A stretch of 42,455 nt of DNA from Rhizobium sp. (GTDB taxonomy: Bacteria > Pseudomonadota > Alphaproteobacteria > Rhizobiales > Rhizobiaceae), in NCBI GenBank assembly GCA_029865825.1, contig JARXAQ010000034.1:1-42455 (forward strand), read 5' to 3'. Positions within the stretch are counted from its first letter, which is position 1, and each line of letters starts with the position of its first letter. The notes beneath the pieces are model-generated. The model had not been told where the DNA came from and did no database searches. It was given only the letters and a program-made list of their open reading frames with translations. The position numbers and the translations under genes were made by a program. Positions 33,635 to 42,455 of the stretch are shown here, one piece after another.

Positions 33635-34668
33635 TGAGCCGTGCCCTCCTGGCAGTTCAGCAGCGTCTTCATTGAGGTGCCGTTCGCCTCGAACGATTCA
33701 AATGCGGTCTGAATTTCGCTCAAGGGCCGGCGCTCGGTGATAACGCGACCGATCTCCGAACCATGTCGGACAAGCAAATCGATGGCAGCCTCGTAGTCCT
33801 GCGGCTCATAAACCCGCGCGCCGAGCATCTCGATCTCTCGCCAGAAGAAGCGGAAGAGATCGATGACCGGTTTCTTGGCGTGGATGGCGACCATGACCAC
33901 CCGACCTCGGGTCGAAACAGCCTCCGTCATCAGATCCACGCCCGCCTGGACACCTGAGACCTCGAAGACCACGTCAGCGCCTTTCCCGCCCGTGGCCGCC
34001 ATGACCTCGCGCGCCACGTCGGTTCTGGACGCATCGAACGCGCCGATACCGAAAGAGGCGGCAAGCGTCAGGCGGGAGAGGTTGATCTCCGACAGCAGCA
34101 CCCGCGCGCCGCGTTTGGCTGCCGCAATCGCAATCAGCATGCCGATCGGGCCACCACCGATGACCAGAACGGTTTCGCCGGGTGCAAGCCGTGCCCTTTC
34201 GATGTCATGGCATGCTACCGCCAGCGGCTCCACAAGGGCTGCCAGATCAAGCGGCATATCTTCCGGAAGCTTGTGAACGGCATAAGCCGGCACGGTCCAG
34301 TACCGCTGCATGGCGCCGTCGGTATCGAGCCCGAGGAATTTCAGGTTGTGACAGATATGGGAGTGCCCGGCAGCGCAGGCGGGGCAGTGACCGCAAGGCT
34401 TCAACGGGCGGACGACCACCTTGTCGCCGATGGCAAGACCCGAGACACCTGCCCCGACGGCTGCAACAGTGCCAGACATTTCGTGGCCTATGATGCGGTT
34501 TGAACCGACGCGCTGATCCATGGCGCCGTGAAAGACATGCAGATCGGTTCCGCAGATGCCGCACCAGGCAACTTCGATCTGAACTTCATCTACGGCGGGC
34601 GGCAAGACAGGTGCGTCTCGCAGCTCAAAACGGTGGTCACCTTTGTAATGGGCGGCGATATTCGGCAT
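33631..34668 (-). CDS. Zinc-dependent dehydrogenase of the sugar operon (sorbitol/threonine dehydrogenase-like)
   Basis: This 345-residue protein starts at ATG 34668 after GAGGAG; the track start at 34896 lies in the preceding gene. Catalytic zinc residues are in WCGICGTDLHVFHG and GHEMSG, and the structural zinc loop is CGHCPACAAGHSHIC. The nucleotide-binding motif is VIGGGPIGMLIAIAAAKRGA. The family oxidises polyols or sugar acids with NAD. Ten bases separate it from the enolase-superfamily gene upstream. Confidence 0.9.
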   Translation of the reverse strand: MPNIAAHYKGDHRFELRDAPVLPPAVDEVQIEVAWCGICGTDLHVFHGAMDQRVGSNRIIGHEMSGTVAAVGAGVSGLAIGDKVVVRPLKPCGHCPACAAGHSHICHNLKFLGLDTDGAMQRYWTVPAYAVHKLPEDMPLDLAALVEPLAVACHDIERARLAPGETVLVIGGGPIGMLIAIAAAKRGARVLLSEINLSRLTLAASFGIGAFDASRTDVAREVMAATGGKGADVVFEVSGVQAGVDLMTEAVSTRGRVVMVAIHAKKPVIDLFRFFWREIEMLGARVYEPQDYEAAIDLLVRHGSEIGRVITERRPLSEIQTAFESFEANGTSMKTLLNCQEGTAQ

Positions 34669-34678
34669 GATGAACTCC

Positions 34679-35776
34679 TCAGAAGATTGCATAGGGGGCC
34701 AATCGGGCCCAGTCGAATTCCACCCCGGTGCCGGGTACATCCGGCGCCACGGCCCGAGAATGTTCGAGAACGAGCGGTCTGGAGGTGTAGCGGTCGATGG
34801 GGAAGCTGTGCACTTCGATCCAGCCGGCAATTGTCTGGCCAGCAACGAGGCTGACATGCAGCTCCTGCATGCCATGACTGCAGACGGGAATGTCATGCGC
34901 TGCGCAGCGCTCAGCTACCGCAAGCCAACCGGTGATCCCGCCGCAGTTGGAGGCATCGGGCTGCAGATAGGTCAGCTTGGATTGCGCCAGCGCGTATTCA
35001 AATTCGTGGATCGTATGCAGGTTCTCGCCCATCGCGAGCGGCATTCCGGTCTCATCTGCGATGCGGGCATAGCCGGCATAGTCGTCCGGGATTATCGGCT
35101 CCTCGAACCAGAGAAGATCGAGCGGCTGAAAGGCTCGAGCGGCTGCGATCGCCTGGGGGACATCAAGCGCGTAGTTCGCGTCGACCATGAACTTGCGGTC
35201 TGGACCCAGCAGCGCGCGCACGGCCTCCGCACGGGTCACATCCTCCCGGAGGCTCGGCTGCCCGACCTTGATCTTGACGGCTTCATAGCCCTCTTCCAGA
35301 TAGCAGCCGACATTCTCCAGCAGTCTTTCCAGCGGGAAGTTGAGATCGATCCCCCCCCTATAGGCCTTGGCGGTTCTGCCGGCTCCGCCTGCCATTCGCC
35401 AAAGCGGCAGTGCCTCTACCCGTCCTCTCAAGTCCCAGAGTGCGATATCGACCGCCGAGATCGCGAATGAGGCGATCCCGCCACGGGCGACGTAATGCAC
35501 GGCCCACTGCATGGCCTCGTAGACTTCTTCCACCGGGCTCGCATCCCGCCCAAGCAGCAGTGGACGAAGATCGTGGTTGATCATTGCGGCAATCGCCCTG
35601 CCACCGAACCCGCCCGTATAGGTGTAGCCGGTACCAACCGTGCCATCCGCCTGCGTGACCGTCACGGTGACCAGTTCGAAATGGGTGTGGTCCCCATGCA
35701 TGGCGTCCGAAAGGACTTCATCCAGCGGCACACGAAAGAGCCGTGCCTGCAGATCAGTGATAGAGGAACCGATCAT
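34679..35776 (-). CDS. Enolase-superfamily (mandelate racemase/sugar-acid dehydratase-like) enzyme
   Basis: This 365-residue protein has a capping domain (1-125) and a barrel domain. The barrel has the KxK pair (Lys168, Lys170 in AVKIKVG), metal ligands Asp199 (MVDANY), Glu225 (WFEEP) and Glu251 (GENLH), and His301 (CSHG) as the second base. This is the mandelate racemase subgroup, which mostly dehydrates sugar acids. Its neighbours suggest dehydration of an aldonic or aldaric acid, but the sugar cannot be named from sequence. Confidence 0.9.
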   Translation of the reverse strand: MIGSSITDLQARLFRVPLDEVLSDAMHGDHTHFELVTVTVTQADGTVGTGYTYTGGFGGRAIAAMINHDLRPLLLGRDASPVEEVYEAMQWAVHYVARGGIASFAISAVDIALWDLRGRVEALPLWRMAGGAGRTAKAYRGGIDLNFPLERLLENVGCYLEEGYEAVKIKVGQPSLREDVTRAEAVRALLGPDRKFMVDANYALDVPQAIAAARAFQPLDLLWFEEPIIPDDYAGYARIADETGMPLAMGENLHTIHEFEYALAQSKLTYLQPDASNCGGITGWLAVAERCAAHDIPVCSHGMQELHVSLVAGQTIAGWIEVHSFPIDRYTSRPLVLEHSRAVAPDVPGTGVEFDWARLAPYAIF

Positions 35777-35789
35777 TGTGATATTCCTT

Positions 35790-36773
35790 TCAGGACAGCT
35801 TCACGCGTTGCTGGAGGCGGGCCTGGAGTATGACTACGCCGAGAAGAAAGGCGCCGCGGATGATCGATTGCCAGTAGGCGGAGAGCGATATCCAGCCGAG
35901 GCCATTTTCAAAATTTAGGATGTTGAAGACCAGGCCAAGCAACAATGCACCTGCAAGCGTCGCTCCGACGGAACCAGAGCCGCCCGTGAGCAATGTGCCT
36001 CCAACCACCACGGCGGCGATGGCGAAGAGCTCCCAGCCGACCCCTTCGGTCGGTTGCCCCGCACCGAACTGAGAGGCAAGAATGACGCCTGCAAGTCCGG
36101 CGAGCGCGCCAGAGGCCGCGTAAACGAGCGCCAGGTTTCGCTCTACTTTGAGACCCATCATGCGGGCAGTCTGCTCGCCGTCGCCGATCGCGAGGATATG
36201 TCGGCCAACGGGACGTTTTTCGAGGACCAGCCAGCCAACCAGATAGGCCAAACCCGCAATCCATGCAGCGATCGGGAAGCCTAGAAAGTCGTCCTGACCA
36301 ATGGCTGTGAAGCCTGTTTCATAAGAGACGGAGACGGACTGGTTGCCTGCCAGCAGAAGGCCGGTTCCCGAGGCGGCCAGCATCGTCGCCAGCGTGGCGA
36401 TGAACGGCTGTATCCGCATCCGGCTTACCAGGAAGCCGTTCAGCAGGCCGACAGCAAGACCGGCAAGCACGCCGCCGCCGAGACCGGCCGCCCAGTGGTA
36501 CCCAGAGAGCAACGCTGCGACGACACTTGCCATGGCGGCCGTTGCGCCGACCGACAGGTCAATGCCGCCAGTGATGATCACGAATGTCATCCCGAGCGCA
36601 ATCAAGGCGAACATGGAATTGTATCTGAGAAAGCTCAGTATGTTGAACGCGGACAGGAAATTGTCGTAGCGCAGGCCGCCGAAGATGATCAGGGCGACGA
36701 GAGCGAGGATCACACCGATGCGGGCAAGTTCAGCGGGAGATCCAAAGGTGAAGGCATGCATGAGCCTATTCAT
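35790..36773 (-). CDS. Ribose-type sugar ABC transporter permease
   Basis: This 327-residue membrane protein of the RbsC/BPD_transp_2 family has about eight to ten helices, [20 protein letters not shown] near residue 70 and [21 protein letters not shown] near the end. GAGGATCGGAA precedes the ATG. It is paired with the similar permease at 36783, so the transporter probably uses a heterodimeric channel. It lies 13 bases upstream of the enolase-superfamily gene. Confidence 0.92.
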   Translation of the reverse strand: MNRLMHAFTFGSPAELARIGVILALVALIIFGGLRYDNFLSAFNILSFLRYNSMFALIALGMTFVIITGGIDLSVGATAAMASVVAALLSGYHWAAGLGGGVLAGLAVGLLNGFLVSRMRIQPFIATLATMLAASGTGLLLAGNQSVSVSYETGFTAIGQDDFLGFPIAAWIAGLAYLVGWLVLEKRPVGRHILAIGDGEQTARMMGLKVERNLALVYAASGALAGLAGVILASQFGAGQPTEGVGWELFAIAAVVVGGTLLTGGSGSVGATLAGALLLGLVFNILNFENGLGWISLSAYWQSIIRGAFLLGVVILQARLQQRVKLS

Positions 36774-36782
36774 TTCCGATCC

Positions 36783-37790
36783 TCAACTCTTGTCTGCGCG
36801 TTGCTGAATGTAGACGGCGAACACGATGAGACCCGCCTTGACGATCAGGGCGGCTGCGTCCGGAACGCCATTGGCGAGAAGCGTGTAGCGGACAAGCTGG
36901 ATGACGAAGGCGCCAAGCAAGGTGCCAATGACATTGGCGCGCCCACCGGCCAGCAGCGTCCCGCCCACCGCAACCGCCGCAATGGCGTCCAGCTCCATGC
37001 CGAGACCAACGAGATTTGCATCACTTGCCGAGTTGCGGGCGATCACTACCAGCCCGGCAAGGCCGGCCAGCGCTCCGCTGATCATGTAGACACACAGCTT
37101 GACCCGTCGCACCGGTAGCCCGGCGAGACGTGCTGCCCGCTCGTTGCCGCCGACTGCAATGATCTGCCGTCCGATCACCGTGTAGCGGGTTACCACCCAG
37201 GCGATCACGACGATGACCATCATCAAGATCACCTGTGTGGGTATGCCTGCGACCTTGCCCATCGCGATGAACTGGAAGCTTTCATTCCGGAACACCTGGA
37301 GGTTGCCGTTTGTCATCACCTGCGCAATGCCGCGCCCGGCGATAAAGAGCACGAGCGTGGCGATGATGGGCTGAATGCCGTATCTGATGATGAGCATGCC
37401 ATTGAAGAGCCCCAGCACCGCCGCAACAGCAACAGGCAGCAGGATCGCGAGCGCAATCGCGATCGGCATCGTCGCTTCCGACCACGCGGGATGCATGAAG
37501 ATCATCGGCGCAATGGCGCCGGAGATCGCCATCAATGACCCGACCGAGAGGTCGATCCCGCCGGTCGCGATGACAAGCGTCATTCCGATGGCCACGATGA
37601 CGATCGTCGCGACCTGGGTCAGGTTGACAGTCAGCGTCTGCATCGAAAGGAAGTTGGGGGTGATGGCGATGTTGAGTGCGACAAGTGCGAGGAACGCGAC
37701 CAGTGTTCCATAACGGCTCGCGTAGAGAAGGAATTCTCTACGGACCCGAGGGACCTCTGCCGTCGATGAGGAAATTTGCGGATTGCTCAT
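36783..37790 (-). CDS. Ribose-type sugar ABC transporter permease
   Basis: This 335-residue second permease of the RbsC family has [20 protein letters not shown] near residue 110 and VGGTLLAGGRANVIGTLLGA near residue 290. The ribosome site GGGGAACTGAT lies at the end of the ATPase gene, whose stop is one base upstream. Nine bases separate it from the following permease. Confidence 0.92.
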   Translation of the reverse strand: MSNPQISSSTAEVPRVRREFLLYASRYGTLVAFLALVALNIAITPNFLSMQTLTVNLTQVATIVIVAIGMTLVIATGGIDLSVGSLMAISGAIAPMIFMHPAWSEATMPIAIALAILLPVAVAAVLGLFNGMLIIRYGIQPIIATLVLFIAGRGIAQVMTNGNLQVFRNESFQFIAMGKVAGIPTQVILMMVIVVIAWVVTRYTVIGRQIIAVGGNERAARLAGLPVRRVKLCVYMISGALAGLAGLVVIARNSASDANLVGLGMELDAIAAVAVGGTLLAGGRANVIGTLLGAFVIQLVRYTLLANGVPDAAALIVKAGLIVFAVYIQQRADKS

Positions 37791-37791
37791 A

Positions 37792-39285
37792 TCAGTTCCC
37801 CTGATGGGCCATGGCAGAGATCAGAGCGGGTTCACTCAGCTCGCCGCGCGGAAGAACCGCGACGGAACGGCCATCACTGAGGACGCTGACACTGTCAGAA
37901 CAAGCCAGGAGTTCTTCCAGTTCGGAGGAAATCATCAGCACGCTGAGACCCTCATCAGCGAGGTTGCGCAAAAGCTTTAGGATTTCCGACTTGGCGCCGA
38001 TATCGATCCCGCGTGTCGGCTCATCGATGACTAGAACGCGCGGATCGGTGGCGAGCCATCGGGCCAGAAGCACCTTCTGTTGGTTACCACCAGACAGTTC
38101 CTTGATAGCTTGGTCCGGAGAAGAGCACTTGATCGACAGTGCTTTGATGAAGCGGAGCGCAATCTCGTCCTGCCTGCGTCGGTCAACGATCCCCGCACGC
38201 TTCAGTTTCGGAAGCAGAGCAAGCGTCATGTTTTCCCGCACGGACATATCGGGAATGATCCCGTCAATCTTTCGGTCCTCGGATACAAAACCGATCCCAT
38301 CCGCGATCGCATCCGATGGCTCCCGGTAGTGCCTGTCGCGCCCATCAAGGGTAAGCGCGCCTTTCTCAAGTTTGTCCGCCCCAAAAATCAGTCGCGCCGT
38401 TTCGCTGCGCCCTGAACCGAGAAGTCCTGCAAGGCCGGTGATCTCGCCTTCACGCAATTTGAGGTCGACGTTGACGACGCGCGTGCCGGCGGAAGCACCT
38501 TGGAGCTCCAGCCGCACCGGCCTCGAGACCTTGTCCTTTTCCGGCGCCACGAGCGCTAGCGCATCCAGCTCCTTGCCAAGCATGTGCCGGACAAGTTCGA
38601 TTTTTGGGAAGTCGGCCATTGCACCGCGGGCCACCAGTCGGCCATCCCGCATGATCGCGACGCTGTCGCAGACAGCGTAGAGTTCATCCAGCCTGTGCCC
38701 AACGAAGATGATAGATACGCCACGCTGCTTAAGGGTGCGGATCGTCCTGAACAGGATATCAACCTCGCGCTCGTCTAGGGAGGAGGTGGGTTCATCCATG
38801 ATGACGAGCCGGGCGTCCTGAAGAACCGCACGCGCAATCGCCACCATCTGGCGGGTCGCGGCGTCGAACTGTCCGACCGGGCGGTCGACATCGATCGATA
38901 GCTCGAAACTCTCAAGGATCTTCTCCGCCCCCCGGCGCATCGCGCGGCTGTCGAGCAGGCCGAAGCGCCGGAGCTCGCGGGACAGATAGATGTTTTCCGC
39001 GACAGAGCGCTGTGGCGCCAGATTGATCTCCTGATAGATGGTCGCGATGCCCGCAGCTTCGGCATCGGCCGGCATCGGGAAGTCAGCTTCCTGGCCGGAA
39101 AACTGGATGGATCCGGTATCTCTGCGATAGACACCGGTCAGGATTTTGATCAGCGTCGATTTCCCAGCGCCGTTCTGACCGACAAGTGCCATGACTTCAC
39201 CTGGATCGATGGCGAGGGAGACTGCGTCCAGAGCCTTCAGCCCGGCAAAGCTCTTTGTGATGGAGTCCATGACAAGCAGGGGCAC
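37792..39285 (-). CDS. Sugar ABC transporter ATP-binding protein (RbsA/MglA-like)
   Basis: This is a tandem ATPase of about 497 residues. The first domain has Walker A GQNGAGKST, the signature QFDAATRQMVAIARA and Walker B VIMDEPTSSLD. The second has the degenerate Walker A GLLGSGRSE usual for this family, with LSGGNQQKVLLARWLA and VLVIDEPTRGID. The track start is TTG 39303; GTG 39285 has a better ribosome site (GGAAGGA nine bases upstream) and is preferred. It energises the two permeases. Confidence 0.93.
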   Translation of the reverse strand: MPLLVMDSITKSFAGLKALDAVSLAIDPGEVMALVGQNGAGKSTLIKILTGVYRRDTGSIQFSGQEADFPMPADAEAAGIATIYQEINLAPQRSVAENIYLSRELRRFGLLDSRAMRRGAEKILESFELSIDVDRPVGQFDAATRQMVAIARAVLQDARLVIMDEPTSSLDEREVDILFRTIRTLKQRGVSIIFVGHRLDELYAVCDSVAIMRDGRLVARGAMADFPKIELVRHMLGKELDALALVAPEKDKVSRPVRLELQGASAGTRVVNVDLKLREGEITGLAGLLGSGRSETARLIFGADKLEKGALTLDGRDRHYREPSDAIADGIGFVSEDRKIDGIIPDMSVRENMTLALLPKLKRAGIVDRRRQDEIALRFIKALSIKCSSPDQAIKELSGGNQQKVLLARWLATDPRVLVIDEPTRGIDIGAKSEILKLLRNLADEGLSVLMISSELEELLACSDSVSVLSDGRSVAVLPRGELSEPALISAMAHQGN

Positions 39286-39318
39286 GGGATCACGTCCTTC
39301 CAATGAGATCTCGGACGA

Positions 39319-39341
39319 CGGCGGGGCAGAAGCGCCCGCCG
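39319..39341 (-). repeat. GC-rich hairpin between the binding-protein and ATPase genes
   Basis: CGGCGGG and CCCGCCG can pair around a 9-base loop in the 53-base gap after the substrate-binding protein gene. Such stems often protect the 5' part of the transcript or slow the polymerase, giving more binding protein than membrane components. No T-run is present. Confidence 0.45.
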
Positions 39342-39356
39342 CCGCGCCTAATCAGA

Positions 39357-40334
39357 TCAGTATGCGTTCGCCAATTCGGCGGCAGCGTTGCTGGCATCGT
39401 AGAACTTGTCTTCGTTGACCAGGATCGGGGCGATCGTCTCGCCATTCGCATAGCGCATCATGGTCTCGAAGGCCTTGGGTCCGAAGCGCGGATTGCATTC
39501 GACCACGGCCGCGATCTTTCCATCAACCACCGCCTGAACGGCTTCCTTGCCACCATCGATCGAGAGGATGAGAATATCCTTGCCGGGCACCTTGCCAGCC
39601 GCTTCCACCGCCGAGATAGCACCAATCGCCATTTCGTCGTTATGGGCATAGATAACGTTTGCGTCGGGATGCGCCTGCAGCAGTGCTTCAGCCACCTGGC
39701 GGCCCTTGTCGCGCGCGAAGTCACCGGACTGGGATGCCACGATCTCGAAACCACCCGCAGCCTGGATCGCCTCATCAAAACCCTTTTTGCGATCGTTTGC
39801 GGGGGACGAGCCGGTTGTTCCCTCGAGCTGGATGATCTTGGTCTTGCCATCCGCGTTCTTGATCAACCACTCGGCCATCCGCCGTCCCTCCTCGACGAAG
39901 TCGGAGCCGATGAAGGTCAGATAGTCTTCGCCGGCCTTGGCGAGCGACGGATCCACGCTCCGGTCAAGCAGGATGACCGGAATGCCTGCCTTCTTGGCGG
40001 CCATGACTGCGGGGATGAGCGGCTTTTCCTCACGTGGAGCGAGGAAAATCAGGTCGACGCCTTGGGCGATCATCGAGTTGACGTCGGAAACCTGCTTGGC
40101 AGCAGAGCCTGCTGCATCCGTGTAGACAAGCTGATGCCCAAGCTTTTCAGCTTCGGCCTTCATGCTGTTGGTCTGGGCGATGCGCCAGGGATTGTTGCTT
40201 TCGGTCTGGGCGAAACCAACCTTGTAAGTTGCCTTCTTCTCCAGCTTCGGCAGCTCCTGAGCGTTCAGCCCGAAACTCGTCATCGCGGTTACGGCAGCCA
40301 GCACCGTCGTCGTCAGAAATGCCCGTCTATACAT
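39357..40334 (-). CDS. Sugar ABC transporter substrate-binding protein (RbsB-like)
   Basis: This 325-residue protein starts after GAGGAGGATGAC, the strongest ribosome site of the operon. The signal peptide is MYRRAFLTTTVLAAVTAMTSFGLNAQE. The type 1 periplasmic-binding fold (Peripla_BP_4) shows YKVGFAQTESNNPWRIAQTNS at the start, and VIYAHNDEMAIGAISAVEAAG and ILSIDGGKEAVQAVVDGKIAA later. These are typical of pentose or hexose binding. The ligand is not identifiable from sequence. Confidence 0.92.
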   Translation of the reverse strand: MYRRAFLTTTVLAAVTAMTSFGLNAQELPKLEKKATYKVGFAQTESNNPWRIAQTNSMKAEAEKLGHQLVYTDAAGSAAKQVSDVNSMIAQGVDLIFLAPREEKPLIPAVMAAKKAGIPVILLDRSVDPSLAKAGEDYLTFIGSDFVEEGRRMAEWLIKNADGKTKIIQLEGTTGSSPANDRKKGFDEAIQAAGGFEIVASQSGDFARDKGRQVAEALLQAHPDANVIYAHNDEMAIGAISAVEAAGKVPGKDILILSIDGGKEAVQAVVDGKIAAVVECNPRFGPKAFETMMRYANGETIAPILVNEDKFYDASNAAAELANAY

Positions 40335-40387
40335 GTCATCCTCCTCTTATAGCGCTCGCACCATGCAAGCGCCTTTCCTCCGAAACT

Positions 40388-41860
40388 TCAGGACCAATTC
40401 ACATACATGGTCTTCTTTCGCAGATAGCCGTCGAAGCCGTGCTTGCCGTCTTCGCCGCCGATCCCTGAAAGCCCCCAGCCGCTGTGGAAGCCCTGAACGA
40501 GCTCTCCGTTCGTCCGATTGAAGTAGATCTCACCGAAGTTGAGCTCATTGGTCAGCCGCATCAGACGACGCAGATCCTTGGTGTAGACAAAGGCGGAGAG
40601 ACCGAAGTCGGTGTCGTTGGCGTTTGCCAGCGCCTGCTCGAAGTCGTCAACGGCCATGGCAATCGCCACCGGGCCGAAGATTTCCTCCCGCATCGCCGGG
40701 TTGCCATTGGACGTGGTGAGAAGAACAGTCGGCGCCATGAAATGACCCGACTTCAGCGGCCCGTCGGTGACCGCTCCTCCACGCAGAAGTACTTCGGCCC
40801 CTTCCCCGACACTTCGAGTGATGATGTCCTCAACCTTGGACACTTCACCGGCGCTGATCTTCGGGCCCAGATCCGGATCCTCGAGCGGCGGCGCGATCGT
40901 CAACGCCTTCACTCGGGCCACGAACTTCTCTAGGAACTCCTCTGAGATGGATCTGTGCAGATACATGCGTTCGTTGCATGTGCAGATCTGTCCGCAATTC
41001 GTGAACCGCGCCGTGACCGCACTCTCGACAGCCGCGTCAATGTCAGCGTCTTCCATAACAATGAACGGCGCCTTGCCACCAAGTTCAAGGCGCACGACCT
41101 TGATATCATCGGCACCAGCTCGATAGATCTCCCGCCCCGCCCGGGTCGATCCGGTCATCGTCACCATGTCCGAAAGCTCGACAAGCCGGCAGCCGGCGAC
41201 GCGCCCATCGCCGGTCACGACATTGATCACGCCAGCGGGAAAGCCGACCTTTTCGGCAAGCGCGGCAATAAAGAGCCCCGATAACGGCGTGAACTCGTGA
41301 GATTTGAGGATGAAGGTGTTCCCTGCCACGAGCGCCGGGCCCAGCTTGCGGGCAGCAAGCGCTGCCGGATAGTTCCAGGCTGTAATCCCTGTCACGACCC
41401 CATGCGGGACCCGGCGAACCCAGATTTCCTCGTTGCGCGCATCGGAAGGCACGATCTCACCTTCGATGCGGCGCGCCTGTTCGGAGGCGTAGCGGAGAAA
41501 TGTTGCCGTCGCACCGACTTCTCCGCGTGCCTGCCCGATCGGTTTGCCCTGCTCCATCGTGATCAGTTGCGCGAGCACCTCCGCATGCTCGATCACCTGG
41601 TCCGCAAGCAGCGCCACGAGCCGTCCGCGCTCTATGGGAGCGAGAGCTGCCCAAAGTGGCTGGGCCAGACGCGCTGCTGAAACAGCCTCCTCGGTTTCCG
41701 CCGCCGAAGCCATGGGCGTAAATGCAATCTCAGACCCGTTCGCCGGGTTCTCGACCGGCTGTTGGCTGCCTGCTGATCCTGACACCCACCGCCCACCGAC
41801 AAACATTTTTGTTTGGACCGGGGAACCGCCGCGGGCCAGTTCGGCAAATTCAATCAACAT
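40388..41860 (-). CDS. Aldehyde dehydrogenase (AldA lactaldehyde/glycolaldehyde type)
   Basis: This 490-residue NAD-dependent aldehyde dehydrogenase has the catalytic Glu in LELGGKAPFIV and the catalytic Cys in TNCGQICTCNERMY. The C-terminus QGFHSGWGLSGIGGEDGKHG is close to E. coli AldA as I recall it. AldA oxidises lactaldehyde and glycolaldehyde, which come from deoxy-sugar or pentose breakdown. It is the first gene of the minus-strand sugar operon. Its start codon is 12 bases from a FadR-type operator. A later start at MFVGGRW lacks a ribosome site. Confidence 0.9.
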   Translation of the reverse strand: MLIEFAELARGGSPVQTKMFVGGRWVSGSAGSQQPVENPANGSEIAFTPMASAAETEEAVSAARLAQPLWAALAPIERGRLVALLADQVIEHAEVLAQLITMEQGKPIGQARGEVGATATFLRYASEQARRIEGEIVPSDARNEEIWVRRVPHGVVTGITAWNYPAALAARKLGPALVAGNTFILKSHEFTPLSGLFIAALAEKVGFPAGVINVVTGDGRVAGCRLVELSDMVTMTGSTRAGREIYRAGADDIKVVRLELGGKAPFIVMEDADIDAAVESAVTARFTNCGQICTCNERMYLHRSISEEFLEKFVARVKALTIAPPLEDPDLGPKISAGEVSKVEDIITRSVGEGAEVLLRGGAVTDGPLKSGHFMAPTVLLTTSNGNPAMREEIFGPVAIAMAVDDFEQALANANDTDFGLSAFVYTKDLRRLMRLTNELNFGEIYFNRTNGELVQGFHSGWGLSGIGGEDGKHGFDGYLRKKTMYVNWS

Positions 41861-41872
41861 ATCGCGTCTCTT

Positions 41873-41883
41873 TGGTACGACGA
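41873..41883. promoter_or_regulatory. FadR-type GntR operator, aldA side
   Basis: TGGTACGACGA fits TNGTNNNACNA, the FadR-subfamily operator. It lies inside the 16-base block TTTGGTACGACGAAAA (41871-41886), repeated inverted at 41944-41959. The site is 12 bases from the aldA start, a position suited to repression. Confidence 0.6.
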
Positions 41884-41946
41884 AAACTGAGATGATTAAG
41901 GCCTATTGCGCGACTTTCGTCAACCCAGCCGTTCAGGAAATATTTT

Positions 41947-41957
41947 TCGTCGTACCA
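41947..41957. promoter_or_regulatory. FadR-type GntR operator, regulator side
   Basis: TCGTCGTACCA also fits TNGTNNNACNA and is the inverted copy of the site at 41873. It lies 52 bases before the regulator start. The two centres are 74 bases apart, close to seven helical turns, so co-operative binding or a small loop is possible. Confidence 0.6.
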
Positions 41958-42009
41958 AACTTAGGGATCTTGCGCCGTAGATCACTCCAAACTACAAAAG
42001 GCTATGACC

Positions 42010-42455
42010 ATGATTGAAGATGACTTGAGCCCACACAGCGACAAGCGAGCCGCATCGAACGTCATCCGTTCGCTGGAGCGCCAAATCGTTTCCGGCGATC
42101 TCGCTGACGGCGCCCACCTGCCGTCGGAGCGCGAGTTGATGGAGATCTACGGCGTGAGCCGCACCGTCGTTCGGGAGGCTGTGACGACACTGGCAAGCCG
42201 CGGCCTGCTGGAGGCGAGGCCGCGCTATCGCCCGATTGCGAGACGTCCGGGTTATGACACCGCGCTCAAGGCCGTCGAAGGTGCGATTGGTCACCTCCTG
42301 ACAGAATCGGACGGGATCAAGAACCTCTTCAACTCCCGCATCTTTCTGGAGATGTCGCTGGTGCGGCATGCGGCTCTACACGCAAAGCGCGCTGACATCG
42401 AGGCGCTGAAGCAAGCGCTAGATGCCAATGAGGCGGCGATTGGCCAGTCGGAACT
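42010..42455 (+). CDS. GntR/FadR-family regulator (3' end outside window)
   Basis: The frame is open to the window end, which is why it is absent from the ORF track. It reads MIEDDLSPHSDKRAASNVIR and then a GntR winged helix (LPSERELMEIYGVSRTVVREAV, about residues 38-60). The start of an all-helical FCD effector domain follows (NSRIFLEMSLVRHAAL). The ATG at 42010 has AAAAGG eight bases upstream; the ATG at 42004 is too close to it. It diverges from the sugar operon and very likely represses it through the two FadR-type sites between them. Confidence 0.88.
   Translation, partial: MIEDDLSPHSDKRAASNVIRSLERQIVSGDLADGAHLPSERELMEIYGVSRTVVREAVTTLASRGLLEARPRYRPIARRPGYDTALKAVEGAIGHLLTESDGIKNLFNSRIFLEMSLVRHAALHAKRADIEALKQALDANEAAIGQSE

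Noticed and set aside
39303-40352. 349-codon plus-strand ORF.
   Set aside because: Antisense shadow of the sugar-binding protein gene.
32876-41860. Assigning the sugar operon to a named sugar such as fucose, rhamnose or galactarate.
   Set aside because: Enolase-superfamily, SDR and binding-protein specificities cannot be read from these motifs; AldA-like and KduD-like labels are only class level.

Overview
The window reads as accessory or plasmid-like DNA of an alphaproteobacterium of the order Rhizobiales (Rhizobium, Agrobacterium or Sinorhizobium type). This rests on GC-rich coding sequence, many short-chain dehydrogenases and ABC sugar transporters, DUF982 and DUF892 proteins, a BetI/ChoX choline locus, a LigD of the rhizobial domain order, and GGAAC-N16-GTT-like promoters of the alphaproteobacterial general stress sigma factor. 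No rRNA, intact tRNA, replication gene or CRISPR array was seen. Assignments come from reading the translations; no database search was possible.

Layout. (1) 1-5.1 kb: end of a secreted cupin, a Tat-exported epoxide hydrolase, a LuxR-type remnant, then a LysR regulator followed by an SDR / DsbA-like / 4-oxalocrotonate tautomerase operon. (2) 5.1-14.6 kb: a Tat-exported alpha/beta hydrolase and a thiol-redox and oxidant-repair block. The block holds a cytoplasmic MsrA, a DUF2798 protein, an Ohr/OsmC peroxidase, an exported MsrA and a CcdA-TlpA type DipZ, with an OmpR/EnvZ-type two-component system reading divergently. (3) 14.7-17.6 kb: an IS3-family element (IS407-like) interrupted by an IS110-family element; the target can be rebuilt to the base. 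(4) 17.6-22.6 kb: an alpha/beta hydrolase coupled to a choline-binding protein, a divergent BetI-like regulator, a HipBA toxin-antitoxin pair, and a decayed tyrosine recombinase with a large inverted repeat. (5) 22.6-32.7 kb: a 5'-decayed NDH-2 gene, then a stress and DNA-repair island (DUF892 ferritin-like protein, SDR, zinc alcohol dehydrogenase, membrane protein, LigD, two small proteins, ExoIII, DUF982). Four promoters in this region fit an EcfG consensus. (6) 32.9-42.5 kb: a sugar or sugar-acid catabolic operon on the minus strand (aldehyde dehydrogenase, ribose-type ABC transporter, enolase-superfamily dehydratase, zinc dehydrogenase, SDR). It diverges from a GntR/FadR-type regulator that runs off the window. 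Two FadR-type operators sit between them as a perfect 16-bp inverted repeat.

How it works together (inference). DipZ would carry cytoplasmic reducing power across the membrane to the exported MsrA, under the divergent two-component system. The EcfG-type promoters would place ferritin-like, dehydrogenase and ExoIII functions in the general stress response. The sugar operon would import a carbohydrate, oxidise and dehydrate it, and oxidise an aldehyde product. The IS elements, recombinase remnant, truncated genes and HipBA mark 14.7-22.6 kb as the most recombined part.
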